NCBI GenBank assembly: GCA_008921705.1
Contig: VFFE01009149.1
Span: 1,681,779-1,745,778, forward strand
Direction of reading: 5' to 3'
DNA: 64,000 nt
DNA from: Burhinus oedicnemus
Lineage: Eukaryota; Chordata; Aves; Charadriiformes; Burhinidae
A model generated the notes under the pieces. It saw only the letters and a list, made by a program, of their open reading frames with translations. It had not been told where the DNA came from and did no database searches. A program made the position numbers and the translations under genes. The first letter of the stretch is position 1. Each line of letters starts with the position of its first letter. This document shows positions 10,503-22,315 of the stretch, in pieces.

Positions 10503-12814
10503 CTAATCAAAGGGCAAAACTATCACTGACCCTCATTGCTTTCTGTGAAAGCTACCAGCCAATCCTGTCATCAGTGAAATTCTGTCAGAACGGAAGATCT
10601 GTGTGTACACATATTCTGCAAATTCTGCTGATTAATTATTTCTAGATCAACTGCTGTGTGGCTGAGGACAATAGCACTGATTAGAAGAGAAGGATTAATT
10701 ATAGCAAGTGCCTCAAAGTATAGCTATGGACAATATCAGGACATCTTTCCTTTAAAGCAGTGAGATTGTTCTCTCCTTTTAGAAAAATATATATGTGAAA
10801 GGTGTTGGACTAAGGCCCATAAAGGAAGTGTATTAGGCACAGAAATAGTTCAGTTAGCAAGTTGTTGTGCAGATTTCCCAGGTGCTGCCATAGGGGTTTT
10901 TTAATCCAAAACTGTAGTAAGGAATTACTTTATCTGTGTGTCTGTGTATCTGTTGAAGGGCTATTTTACTGTTCTGGTTGCCACATGCCCAAGGATATGG
11001 TAAATGCTAAGTGGCATCCTAAATAAATTGTTCTTCGTGACCATGGATAGATAACAGAGGAGAGAGCACGGAGGACTTCGCACAATCACATGCATGTACA
11101 TGCACAAACATTTCCATACACCCCAAACAGTCCACATAACACTAGTCTGAACATTTTGAGTATTTAAAACATGTACTCAGTCCTTGGTCCCCACATAGCA
11201 ATGTCATGTTCTGCCTGTGGGCCGTTGTCACATAACTCATAGGACCAAGAAGGAAACATGGCAAACATAGGAAAGCACACGGACCTAATAAAAGTATGTT
11301 TACTTGTTTTCTTGTCTTAACAGATGACAAATCTCCTCATCTATGTATACTTTTAGTATATATAACAGTTGTACATTATTTCAGAGTCTTTGATGATTTT
11401 TATTGGTATAGAGAATCTCTCTTGCTTTTCATTTTGGAAAAATACAACACTCAGCCCATTCGCTTGCTAGATCTGATTCCTGTGGTAGTCTTTGTCCCAG
11501 CTGCCTGAATTGTGGTGGGAAAGGATAGCAGCAGACCTTCACTCGGGTTGGGCTGACAAAAAAGCATCTTATCTACACAAGTGCAGTTACAGCTTTATTT
11601 TAATCTGCCTTCTGATCCCATGTCTGAATGCTGTTGTAATTGGCTTGGTTATACAGATTTTAACTGCAAATACAAGCACTAAAAGTGCTGGCTGGTCAAA
11701 GAATTTAAGTATTTTCCTAATTTTAGGAAGTTACTTCAGTGGGACATCTCTAGCCAGTCAGGTGTGTAAGTACCTAGCTGAATTAAAGCCAAGGTGCTTG
11801 AGTGTAATTCTTGCCAGAGAAGGGCCTTTTTCCTATATTTGCCCAAACCTGTCCCACTGAGTTCAAAGAGAGATTACAGATTCCTTATCTTTTGTTAATT
11901 CCTTTGGATCACCTTATTCCTCCAAGTCTACAACAAGTTCTTTCTGATCTTTAAGGTAGCTGGCAGAGATAGTTCCTGAAAAGGTGTGCCTAGCCCAGCC
12001 AGGAACATGCCTTTATAAAATAATGGCTGATTTTAGTAAATAAATAATAGAATATAGTTGTATGATATATATTTAAAATATATTATAAAATATTTAATAT
12101 AAATAAATAGATAATATAGTACGATAAAATGGTCAGGAACGTGGCACCCAAAGGATGTGGAAGGGCTGCAGGTAGCAATCAGCTCTCCCAGGTCACACCT
12201 CCATGGTTAAATTTTTAAGTTAATAAAATGGATTGATGCCAAGAGTATTTCCTAGGGATAACAGATATTCTGAGGGCAGAAAGCAAAGGGCACCTTCTCT
12301 TTTTAATACTTGTCTGCTCAAAGTGCTCTGAAAGGGAAAAGGTTACTTATCCTTTTGTTGTGTCTTTTTCCAAAGTTCATTCACTGTCCTACAGCACATA
12401 TAACACATTTCCAAATTGATTCATTAACTGACACTATTTGCTCTGTACTCCCATTTTTTGCCTCAGCGTTCTTTACTTTTTATTCACCCATCATTATCTG
12501 GCTTGGCACTCCACTTTGTGGTTCCTAACTTTGCCTTCTGCATATTCTGGTGTTCCTGCATCTGGAAAAAGCACAGGGAGAGGTTGTGAAGGATGTGCAC
12601 CCAGCGCTATATTTCTACTTGGCAGAAGCTACAACTCCTCCCGTCTCGGGTTCCTCTGATGGCAGGAGGCAACAGTGCATGCTGAGCACTTAGCACAGTC
12701 TTGACCCTTCTAGCAAGGTGTAAATCAATTAGCTGTTGAAGTAGCAGTCTGAGATAAGGCTGTAGAATGAGGGAGAACAAAATTATGGCTATCCTGATTT
12801 AGACTTAGGATGTC

Positions 12815-12834
12815 TTTTTTTTTTTTTTTTTTTT
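12815..12834. repeat. Poly(T) tract, 20 bases
   Basis: An uninterrupted T run. No retrogene body or A-tailed insertion was recognised next to it. Confidence 0.8.
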
Positions 12835-14252
12835 CCCACAGGGACAACTCTTCAGTGCAGCTGTTTTCAGTTCTGGTTAATAGTTTCAATGCATCTGATA
12901 TGTAAATGTTTCTAAATGTGAGGCTAATTCTGAATAGAGCTGAATTCCTTCAGCCCCCAGTGATTGCAAGGGATAGTTCAATGCCTCAGAGGTCTTATAT
13001 TTGAAAGTATCAGCTACCTCATCTGCACTGATTAAGATTAATTAAGATCCACTGAGGATAAAATGCTGAACACTCTCACTTTTCAAAGTATTCCCTACGC
13101 TGAGTAATGACTATTTTCCTGGGTAAACTTTGCCGAGACTGGGACCTTAGTAAAGCATTTAATGCTCTAAAAGGCAGCATTTACTCATATGAATTAAGCC
13201 ATTTTACAGCAAAAGTTCGAGTGCTACTCACGTGAGTAAGAACTGCAGTTTGTCCATCATTAGGAAAGCTATCAATAAATAAATGTTAAAATATAAATAC
13301 ATGGACATATTCTTAATGGTGCAAAGCAGACTTTTTTAAAGTGTACTAATAATTTAACCTGCCAATAAATGTTCTTAATGAAACCCTTCAGACCAGTGCT
13401 GGAAGAATTTTGCTTGATACAAGTGGAAAAATTGTGCATATTAACCTGATGGGGGGTCACTCAAGGCAATGTGCTTGCATGAGCATTTGAGAGGCTCTTC
13501 ATATAAAGGAGAAACATTCAATAACAGTAAAATACAAATATCGCTTACACCATTAAGAAAATAAAATAAGGAAAGATATATAAAGATTTTCGGATTATGT
13601 TTACATTATTGTTTTTACACATTTCTTCTTTTGAGTGAAGAGACCTGTTTGTTTAAGAACACAGAGTCCATATGACACAGTGAATAAATTTAAAATGCTT
13701 TTGTATTTAAAGCCCAGATATGTTGTAAAACACATTCAAATGCAAAATAAAATGCCCATTATTTTCCTCCTGCCCTTAAATTTTAGAATGGTGATGCCTT
13801 AATTCATAGGACAATTTTTCTACTCAACACAAGAAGTTTGTGCAAGAAACTTGTCCAAACAAGATGTCCTTTTGTTATGTTTAGCATAAGCTTATGAAAC
13901 GGATTGTAAAACAGTTAGAGAATTGCCTGCAGAGAACCATGAAGGCTCTGCTCCCACTAATTTCGGCTGTCACTGCCAGGCCTCCTGCCCTTCAAGACTT
14001 CAGCTGCAGCAAACTTTTCTTTTCTTCTTCAGGATGGAATTAAAGGTTACTTCACAAAGTGTTTTCTTCACCTGCCTAAATGTTTCCTGCTTCTCTTCTT
14101 TCTGTGTTCCTGCTCTTAGACACAAAGGAAACTGTGACAAATGCCAGGTTTCTAAGAGGAAGAGAAGTCCCATTCCTTCCTCAGTTGTTCAAATAGGAAG
14201 GTTTTTAAAATGTAAGCAAGGCTGCCGAAACGCTGCGAGTCCATAGGTAGAT

Positions 14253-14269
14253 TGCTCCCTCTCCTGGCA
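14253..14269 (-). promoter_or_regulatory. CTCF-like motif candidate
   Basis: The plus strand reads TGCTCCCTCTCCTGGCA. Its complement resembles the CTCF core but departs from it at one or two positions. The flanks contain CpGs. Weak candidate. Confidence 0.25.
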
Positions 14270-16045
14270 AACCTGCATATTGCAAGACCATTTTTTTAAT
14301 CTAAAAATGAGGCCTATTAATACCTCTGTTTTATTGTCGAGTATTGTTTTTGATCACGTCTTATAAAAAGTTCACACAAATTATGAAATATGTCAAATTA
14401 AGATCTATTCTGTAGTACTACACTACAGTGGCTACAATAAGGAAAAGAGCATCCCTAAACACATATAATAAACAGATCCTTGATATTTCTCAAGGCCCAG
14501 CTCTAACTGAACCTGCCATTTTTTGTGAAGAAGGTTGTGAAGCAGGTACACAAGAACTTTAACATACCTCTGCAGAAGAGAAGATGAGAAGCTTATCTGG
14601 GTTCTACATATACTGGAGCATCACTTTACCAGGACATCTATATCTATGTGCTCTGTTTTATAGTTTCAACCAACCTGAGGTCATATTTGGTTCTCAGAGT
14701 TTGCTATGCTCTGTTTCTAATCGTCTGAGGTTTTCTTTAGCCTTAGGTATGACCTAAAACTAGTCAGAAGTCTGTGTTTCTGCAGATCTCCCAGTCAATA
14801 ATGCCTTGACACAGCAGTTGCAAAAAGGGCACAAACAATTTTCAGTGTTGCTGGTGCTCCAAGATTTTATTATGAAGGTCAAAATATGTGGGGTTTTTTT
14901 CATGTAGCCACAGCTCATGGAGCCAAGTGTCCATCAAGAAACTAAATCTTCATTTTGAGACATTGTAAAAGCTGCTGGAATAAAATATCAGAAATAAAAA
15001 TCCCTGAAATCTCAAAATCTGGGAGGAAAAACCATCTATACTCAATTTTTAAGTTAATACCATGTATGAGGGTTTGATTTGTGAGGACTTTGGTTGTTTT
15101 CCAAAGCTTGGGATTGACATTATTACCTGAAATCTTTTACTGTTGATAGAGTGAGGTTAGCTATTTTTTGGCTAGTTGTGAAAACAATCCCAATAATCCC
15201 AAAAATCCCAACCCAATCAAAAATTATAAAATGAGTCAGACTGATTAATTCATTCTGCCCCTTTAGAATCATGTGGCCTAGAGATGCTTTTTTCTTTGTG
15301 GATAAAAAGCTGAGATCTTAAGGTAAATCACTAATTTCCAACTTTCAGAATAGGAGTAAAAATAATAAACATTACGAGACGGTCAATAAAACCACCTTTT
15401 AATGTTAGCTGAACATACAGGGAACATCTGTGCCACTCAAAGGTATAGACACTAGCAAAGAAGGGAAAAGGAGGTGCTAACCTTCTCCTCTGGAGCAGAT
15501 GCTTCAGACAGAGGATACCCTAGAAAGGGGTACATGATAAGCCAGGTCTGTTGGGACAGGTTGGAGACATAAGCCCCATCCTTGTGAGAAGAACTGAACA
15601 GCAATGGTGGGAAAAGGCAGAGGGAGACAGACACAGGCCTGAAATCATCTTCTACTGACAGAACCTGATGGTGATAACTGGATGAGCATAATGCTGACCC
15701 CCAAGGTCAGGGGGAAATGTCTGTTAATGTTAATGGCAGAAATGTCTTGTATGAGAAGGGGATATTTAAGATATTTTTCTTAACAGGTGAACAGATCATG
15801 AGGAGACCATTTCTATCCCGTTTCAAGTCTCGTAATCACAATTTGTGTGGAAGTTCAGTTGTCCTGGGTGTATAAGGATGGGTAACTCAGACATCCTCTG
15901 TCTGGTTAGACTCCTCTCAAACCCCAGCACTTTGGCTCCTTTTCCACAGCAGACAAGCAATATCCGTAGTAATGTTGTTAGTGTTGATTTCACAGATGAA
16001 CTTCATGGTTTGTTAGAAAATATGGCAGTGTTTCCTCCAATAATT

Positions 16046-16200
16046 GCATGACTCACTATCACCAAATCAGATGTTTTCCAACAAAGCTTCCAAAGGCTAA
16101 GCAGCCTCCATCAATAGACATTTCCTTTGAATAATGAAATAATGGAAAAGATTTTCACAACTGGTAGTAAAGCTATGTAAAAACAGAAAGTCTCCTTTCT
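16046..16200 (+). repeat. Unidentified dispersed repeat, copy 1
   Basis: It begins GCATGACTCACTATCA. The parts around GGAAAAGATT, TCACAACTGGTAGTAA and the CTATGTAAAAACAGAAAGTC end align with 19212-19388 in direct orientation. The two copies differ by many substitutions and several small indels, so the duplication is old. No known family was recognised. Confidence 0.6.
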
Positions 16201-18292
16201 TGCAAAGCTTGGAAGCAAGAAGCAGTCTTGATGGGTCTGAGACATATAGACATCAAGCCAGGAAAGCCTGTTCTGGCACATGGTCTCCAGCCTTCTCCCA
16301 CCCTCCAAATATGTAGTTAATGTCAATCTTTTCTGGTACAGAACTAAACACCCCTCCTAGTACCATCAGTTAGGTTTAACGAAGAGTAAGTTCAGAAGAC
16401 AGAAATCAGGAGAGAGAATTTAGAGAGTGTGAAACAGAACAAGAAGATAAATGAAGCAACCAAAAATTCCTAGACAGCAAATATCCCTTGTGAACTTATC
16501 TTGGAAACTCATATTCAGATAAGAATTTGGATTTCACGTCTATATGGAAGCCTCTGGGCTTAGGAAAGATCTCACCTGAATAAGGCAGGAATCTGCCTTT
16601 GAAAGTATAAAACCACATCACGTTAAGAAAACAAGCTGTATCTTTGCCATTCAGAAGTTTGATGAATATTTCACTCCCAAGAAAATAAAACACCAGTATT
16701 GTGTAGATTTCATGACACTTAACGAAAGTTAGGAGAAACTGAGGAATTGTTTTCGTAATGCTCTCAAACAAACAAGTAATCCTTCATTGCAGATCAGACA
16801 CTGGCCAGTTTCATTATATGAGATCAGAAAGTGATTGGAGTCAGGGATTCAAAGATAAGCAAAAACCTAGTGGAAGATGCAAATTTGGCTTTGGGGAAGG
16901 ACCTGTCAAGCTGCATATATATCTCTAAACAGAATGAAAGAAATCAAGATGAAAGGAAAGCAAGAAGGAAAGAAAGGAGGAGGCAGTCACACCAAACAGG
17001 CTAACAGGAAAGAAAACTGAAAGGAAAAGGATACAGTAAACTCAGAAGAGACTTTCTCAGGGATAAAGATATTGCAAAGCACAGATTTGTATGAGATAAC
17101 AGCACAAGGAAAACCCAATGTCCAGCAGCTTACAAACACCACAACATCTGAGAAGTGCTTCTCAGAACATAAAGTTTCTGAATACCATACTGAAAATTGC
17201 CGTTTAGTTACCTATGATTTCTGTAAGTAAAAAAAAGTTCCAATATTCAATAATTTTTGGTCAAAAAAGAAAAAAAAAAAGGAAAGATAAGGAATTGCAT
17301 ACAGCTTTAAAAATCTGACAAGTAGAACCACCCTACTGTCGTGATCTGTTGAAGGTTTCCTTCTTACAAAAAGTAAACATCACAAGATGGAAGATCACAA
17401 TGAAACAGACTCTTATTGTGAGGAAAACTGCCTTTTTGTACTGCAACTGCTACTTTCAGGGTATCATGGGGAAAGCTAGTTTTTTTGGTTTTAAAACAGT
17501 CAAGTGAGCAACATTGCAGAGCTGGAACTTATGTCCACACAGTAGTGGCACTTTTTGCCAGGAGCTAAGAGCACTCAAATCTCATGGGCTCCTATGGAAG
17601 CTCAGCATTTTAAAAAAAAATAAATTCAGCATCTTGCAGCTCAAACACCCTTCTGCTCTGCAGGGAAAAGCTTTGCTCAAGGGAAAGATTTCCATTTGAT
17701 ATGTCTAAAGAGTGCATTCAATGTCTAAATATATATAAATAAGTATATAATGTCTAACTTTTAAAACTAGATGAAATGGTAAAAGCAAATGTACTTCAGA
17801 TAAACATGCTTTTTTGGTACCTAAATCTATTTTCTGTGAGGCAGTTGGGCCCAGATTTATTTTATTTTTGTGGTTTTAAGGATTTTTTTCTTTCATTCTC
17901 AAGGGTCCTGTGAGTCAAAACCAAAAGTAGATCTTGCTGTCTTTTATAATTAGATTTAAACAGATTAAGCTGGGTATTTATTTTGTGCAGGTTGCTTAAA
18001 ATAATTAGCATCAAAATGATCAGAGGTAGTCTTTGAAGTTCATACCACTTAAGATGAAGTGATGGAATTTCACACCATTATTGGTACTACTGGTTCTCTG
18101 AGTGGACTGGCAATAGCTTAATACCATTAAGACAATGAGCACTACAAAGTAAGAGGATCAAGACTCGTTATACGAAAACGTAACACCTAGAAGGCACAGT
18201 GAAATCTGTGCTACTAGTGTTTTTGATGTACTAGTACATTTAGGGTCTCTCTCGTACAAGTGTTTAAAAAAGAAACTTCATGGCTTTCCTCT
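16201..18292. other. Intergenic, no gene recognised
   Basis: AT-rich with purine-rich patches (16930-17000, 17264-17285). The octamer ATGTCTAA occurs three times near 17700-17757. Nothing coding was recognised. Confidence 0.55.
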
Positions 18293-18598
<306 letters not shown>

Positions 18599-19211
18599 CA
18601 TTCTCCTTCCCTCCCTTTGTATTTCAGTGCCAGTTATCTTTAAGAAAGAATGCATTTAGAAGGAGAAACACAGACATCAGATGCCAAACAGAGCTTGCAA
18701 ATGTCTTGAAATTTGCAGAGGATGTCAAATTCCTTGTGAAAGACATTCTAGTCTATGGATAAAATTAGATTATGCTAGGTTTTTTTAATATGTATATTTA
18801 GAAAAAGACTTCTTATAAGATAGGCTGATGCTGTTGCTTTATTCTGCCTTTAGTTTTCTTAGGTAAATAGCCCATCCATTAATGTTGGAAGTAGGGAAGA
18901 ATACCAGTTCTTGCCCTCTCGTTACCTGTGGAAAAGAACTATGCACAGCTACAGAGGTATGGTCCTAATTTTTCAAGTTTCTTAATGTTTCTTGGCATGG
19001 GCTCCATGACCACAATTCGTGTTGGCCTTAGGGGTTGAATATCTTTGAAGTTGTTCAGAGGTACCATAGCATGTGATAGAGCACCGTAGTTGCATCTTCG
19101 TTACTAATACAAGCGAGAGGATCCTTTTTAAAATTTATAAAGCGCAGCCAGTTCCTGTAAAGAAGGAACAAAAAAAGATGAGGACACAAAAGGCTGTTTT
19201 GTATAAAAAAA
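18599..19211. other. Intergenic, no gene recognised
   Basis: The sequence right of the microsatellite shows no recognisable coding or repeat pattern. Confidence 0.5.
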
Positions 19212-19388
19212 GCATGACTCACTATCAGCAATTTTGGATGTCCCCTCCCAGTAGAGCTCAGATTCTCCTTTGGCCTAGTTTAAACAGACTCCAATTGATA
19301 GTCATTTCTTTTGAATAGTGGAAAAGATTGCTACAAATATTATCACAACTGTTAGTAATGCTGTATAAAAATAGACAGTTTCCTTTTT
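19212..19388 (+). repeat. Unidentified dispersed repeat, copy 2
   Basis: It begins GCATGACTCACTATCA as copy 1 does, and shares the ATAGTCATTTCTTTTGAATA, GGAAAAGATT, TCACAACTGTTAGTAA and TATAAAAATAGACAGTTTCC parts. Direct orientation, 3.17 kb from copy 1. The sequences beyond both ends do not match. Confidence 0.6.
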
Positions 19389-21670
19389 AAGGACCTGATT
19401 TGTGCATAGCCATTTCAACATCTGCATGAAATATGGCAGAAAATTTATCAAAGTTGTCTCAACAATTCCTTTACAGCAAACATGGACTATTCAGGAAAAG
19501 TAACTGAAATCAGTGAATTTCCAGCATGAAAAATAACAAAATTATTTCTCAGCTTTATTTGTTTAATGAACAATTAGTTGCTGTCATGAATTATATAAAC
19601 AGCAATTTGAGTTTTGTGTGGTTTATTTGTGTTCCTGTACCATGTCAAATTTCCCACTCTTTCTTGATTTCTGGATTTTTGTTCAAAGTTTTTCTTGATA
19701 CAGCCTGTAGTAGTTCCTGCTCTATTAGTCTCAAATCTCTTCTTTTATTTCTGAGTATATATTGCATGTCATTGAAGTCAGATCCTCGCTATGAGTGAGC
19801 CAGATTTGTCCCATGCTTCTGTCAGCAATTCAGCTGTTGGTGTTGACCACTCTTGCTCTTTGTCCTCAGTACATAAGCACCATTCATCAGGATGAAGAGG
19901 TAGTTGATGTGTTAGGAAATCTTTATGGTCACTGTCCTAATTCCACTCAGTAGTGTTTTTCCGCAATTCTTTTTGGTTTGGTTTTTTTCCCCCCATAGCA
20001 AACTAACTGTGCCATTTCTTCATATGCTCAAAATCAAATAACTCTTCTCCACCTTGTCTAATATCCAAAACAGGTGTGGTTGGAATTCACTCTCACTCTT
20101 ACACTCAAGGAAACTTCAATACTTTTCTTCTCAATTAAATTTTGTTACATGACCATGTAAGATACCTGCAATCACTGAAAATAAACAGCAGCGCTTACTC
20201 TAAATAATTCCTCATCCACAAATGAAAAGGCTCCAGCATATTTCTTATATGGGAAAACTAAGCACATATGAAGGTCTGATACACACATTACAAACTAGCT
20301 CAGGTTCAAAAATCTCATGGGGACAGAGATTCTAGACCTTTGAAAAATAAGAAAAACATATTTTGAAGAGATTCTGTATTCTCTGCTGGTCTCTCTTCTT
20401 GCTTATTCTGTCCATTTAGTCATCTCTAGGCATGCGCTGTCATAGACAGGATCCTGGCATAGATGTACATTGTTATATTTGTTCTTATGCTATTTTTGTA
20501 TGTCTTTCCTTGAACAGATGATCATAACATAACCAAGGCTGCCTAACTATTTGCTGTGTGTTCACTAGTATTTCACTGTTTATTTTATTGGTCGACTTTA
20601 TGGCATGAAATTTTTCTTTACTTTGTTTCTGTCTTAGGTTATTATAAGTTATTGTGAAGGGACAACTATTTTCAGCAAAATATGCAGCTATTTCGACAGC
20701 AGCAGTGCTGCACAAATGATAAGGAAGCTGTCTGCCCTATAAAGAAAACTGATCCCTTGAAAACTCAGTTTACCCTTTAGGCTCAGACTAAAAAGTGTTT
20801 CGATTTCATTCGGATAAGCCACGGAAACTGCTATTTGTAAAGGGTAGGAAAGTTATGTGCCTGCAGCATAATTATTTGCATGTTACTTTTCATTTCCGTG
20901 TTAATGCAGTTGTTCATTCTTCCCTGCTCCGTTAAAGTAGGTGGCTGAAGTGTGAATGTAGCACAATCCTGCAAAATCACAGAAGTCATAGAAAGGACAG
21001 ATATGAACCAGCTGTTCACTCTCTCTTCCAGTGCAAGACTTGAGGAAAGGAGGAGCATCAAACTGAGCCAGGAGGAACCAAGAGTGAACAAACAAAAGAA
21101 ATATCAGCTTTCTGGCTCTTCATCACAATTGGTAGTTGTCCTATAGACTCCTCTATAGAAGCAATACTGGATACTGGAGGCTGGATGGGCTCGAGAAAAA
21201 TGGACAAGGTCATGAAAAAAAAAATCTTTAGGATGTTACTAAAAACACAGCAGTACTGAAAACCATCTCCCGCAGCTAAAAATAATTGGAAGGTGACATA
21301 GGATTAGGAAGAAGGATTATATCTGCTTGTCCCATTTTCATCTTTCTCTGGGTCTACATTTAGAGAAAGAACAGCAGGTTAGATAGACCTGTCGTCTGCC
21401 ATTCTTGTGTTCTCACCTAGTAGTTAAATGGCACAGAAGATACAAACAAACATAGATAGAAAAGGTTCTTACACTGGAAAAACTGAAATATACTTCAACA
21501 GGTTTTAGTGTACATGAGCATGTTTGAGCATATATTTTATCTGGAGTATATATTAACTGATTTCAGTACTTCCATGGTCTATTCCTCTTAACACTAATAA
21601 TATCAATGATGAAATATTGAGTTCTGGAAAAGCACTGAATTACTTTTTAAGCAGATATCATGTACAAAAG
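19389..21670. other. Intergenic, no gene recognised
   Basis: AT-rich, with no coding exon or known repeat recognised. The longest ORFs are under 95 codons. Confidence 0.55.
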
Positions 21671-22315
21671 AATCATAGAATCATAGAATGATTTGGGTTG
21701 GATGGTACCTTAAAGGTCATCTATTCAAACAGTTCCTGCAGTAAGCAGGGACATCTTCAACTAGATCAGGTTGCTCGGAGTCCTGTCCAACCTGACCTTG
21801 AATGTTTCCAGGGATGGGGCATCTACCACCTCTCTGGGCAACCTGTTCCAGTGTTTCACCACCCTCATTATAAAAAAATTTCTTCCTTATATCTAGTCTG
21901 AATTTACCCTTTTTTAGTTTAAAATCATTACCTCTTATCACAACAGGCCCTGTTAAAAAGTTTGTCCCCATCTTTTTTATAAATCTCTTTTAAGTACCGA
22001 AAGGCCACTAGAAGGTCTCTTTTGAGCCTTCTCTTCTCCAGGCTGAACAATCCCAACTCTCTCAGCCTATCCTCATAAGATAGGTGCTCCATCCCTCTGA
22101 TCATCTTTGTGGTCCTCCTCTGGACCCACTCCGACAGGTTCATGTCTTTCCTGTGCTGACAACTCCAGAGCTGGACACATGGGGATCTCACCAGAGCAGA
22201 GTAGAGGGGGAGAATCACCTCCCTTGACCTGCTGGCCATGCTTCTTTTGATACAGCCCAGGATATGTTTGGTCTTCTGGGCTGCGAGTACACATTGCCGA
22301 CTCACAGCCAGCTAA
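21671..22315 (-). mobile_element. CR1 LINE, 5'-truncated 3' end
   Basis: The octamer tail (AATCATAGAATCATAGAATG, 21671-21690) marks the 3' end, so the element reads on the minus strand. An open frame at 22305-21928 encodes the C-terminal part of the CR1 ORF2 protein (SREVILPLYSALVRSP, YEDRLRELGLFSLEKRR). The copy is about 645 bp and lacks endonuclease and polymerase core, so it is dead despite the preserved frame. Confidence 0.9.

Larger units (their letters stand above)
10503..16045. other. Intergenic, no gene recognised
   Basis: Mostly AT-rich. It contains an extreme AT stretch at about 12030-12125, a 20-T run at 12815-12834, and a small 14-bp palindrome near 11092-11105. ORFs up to 122 codons (11492-11860, plus) lack recognisable motifs. 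A CTCF-like motif at 14253-14269 is listed separately. Confidence 0.55.

Noticed and set aside
11492..11860. 122-codon plus ORF with hydrophobic segment
   Set aside because: No similarity recognised and no gene context; length within the tail of chance expectation.
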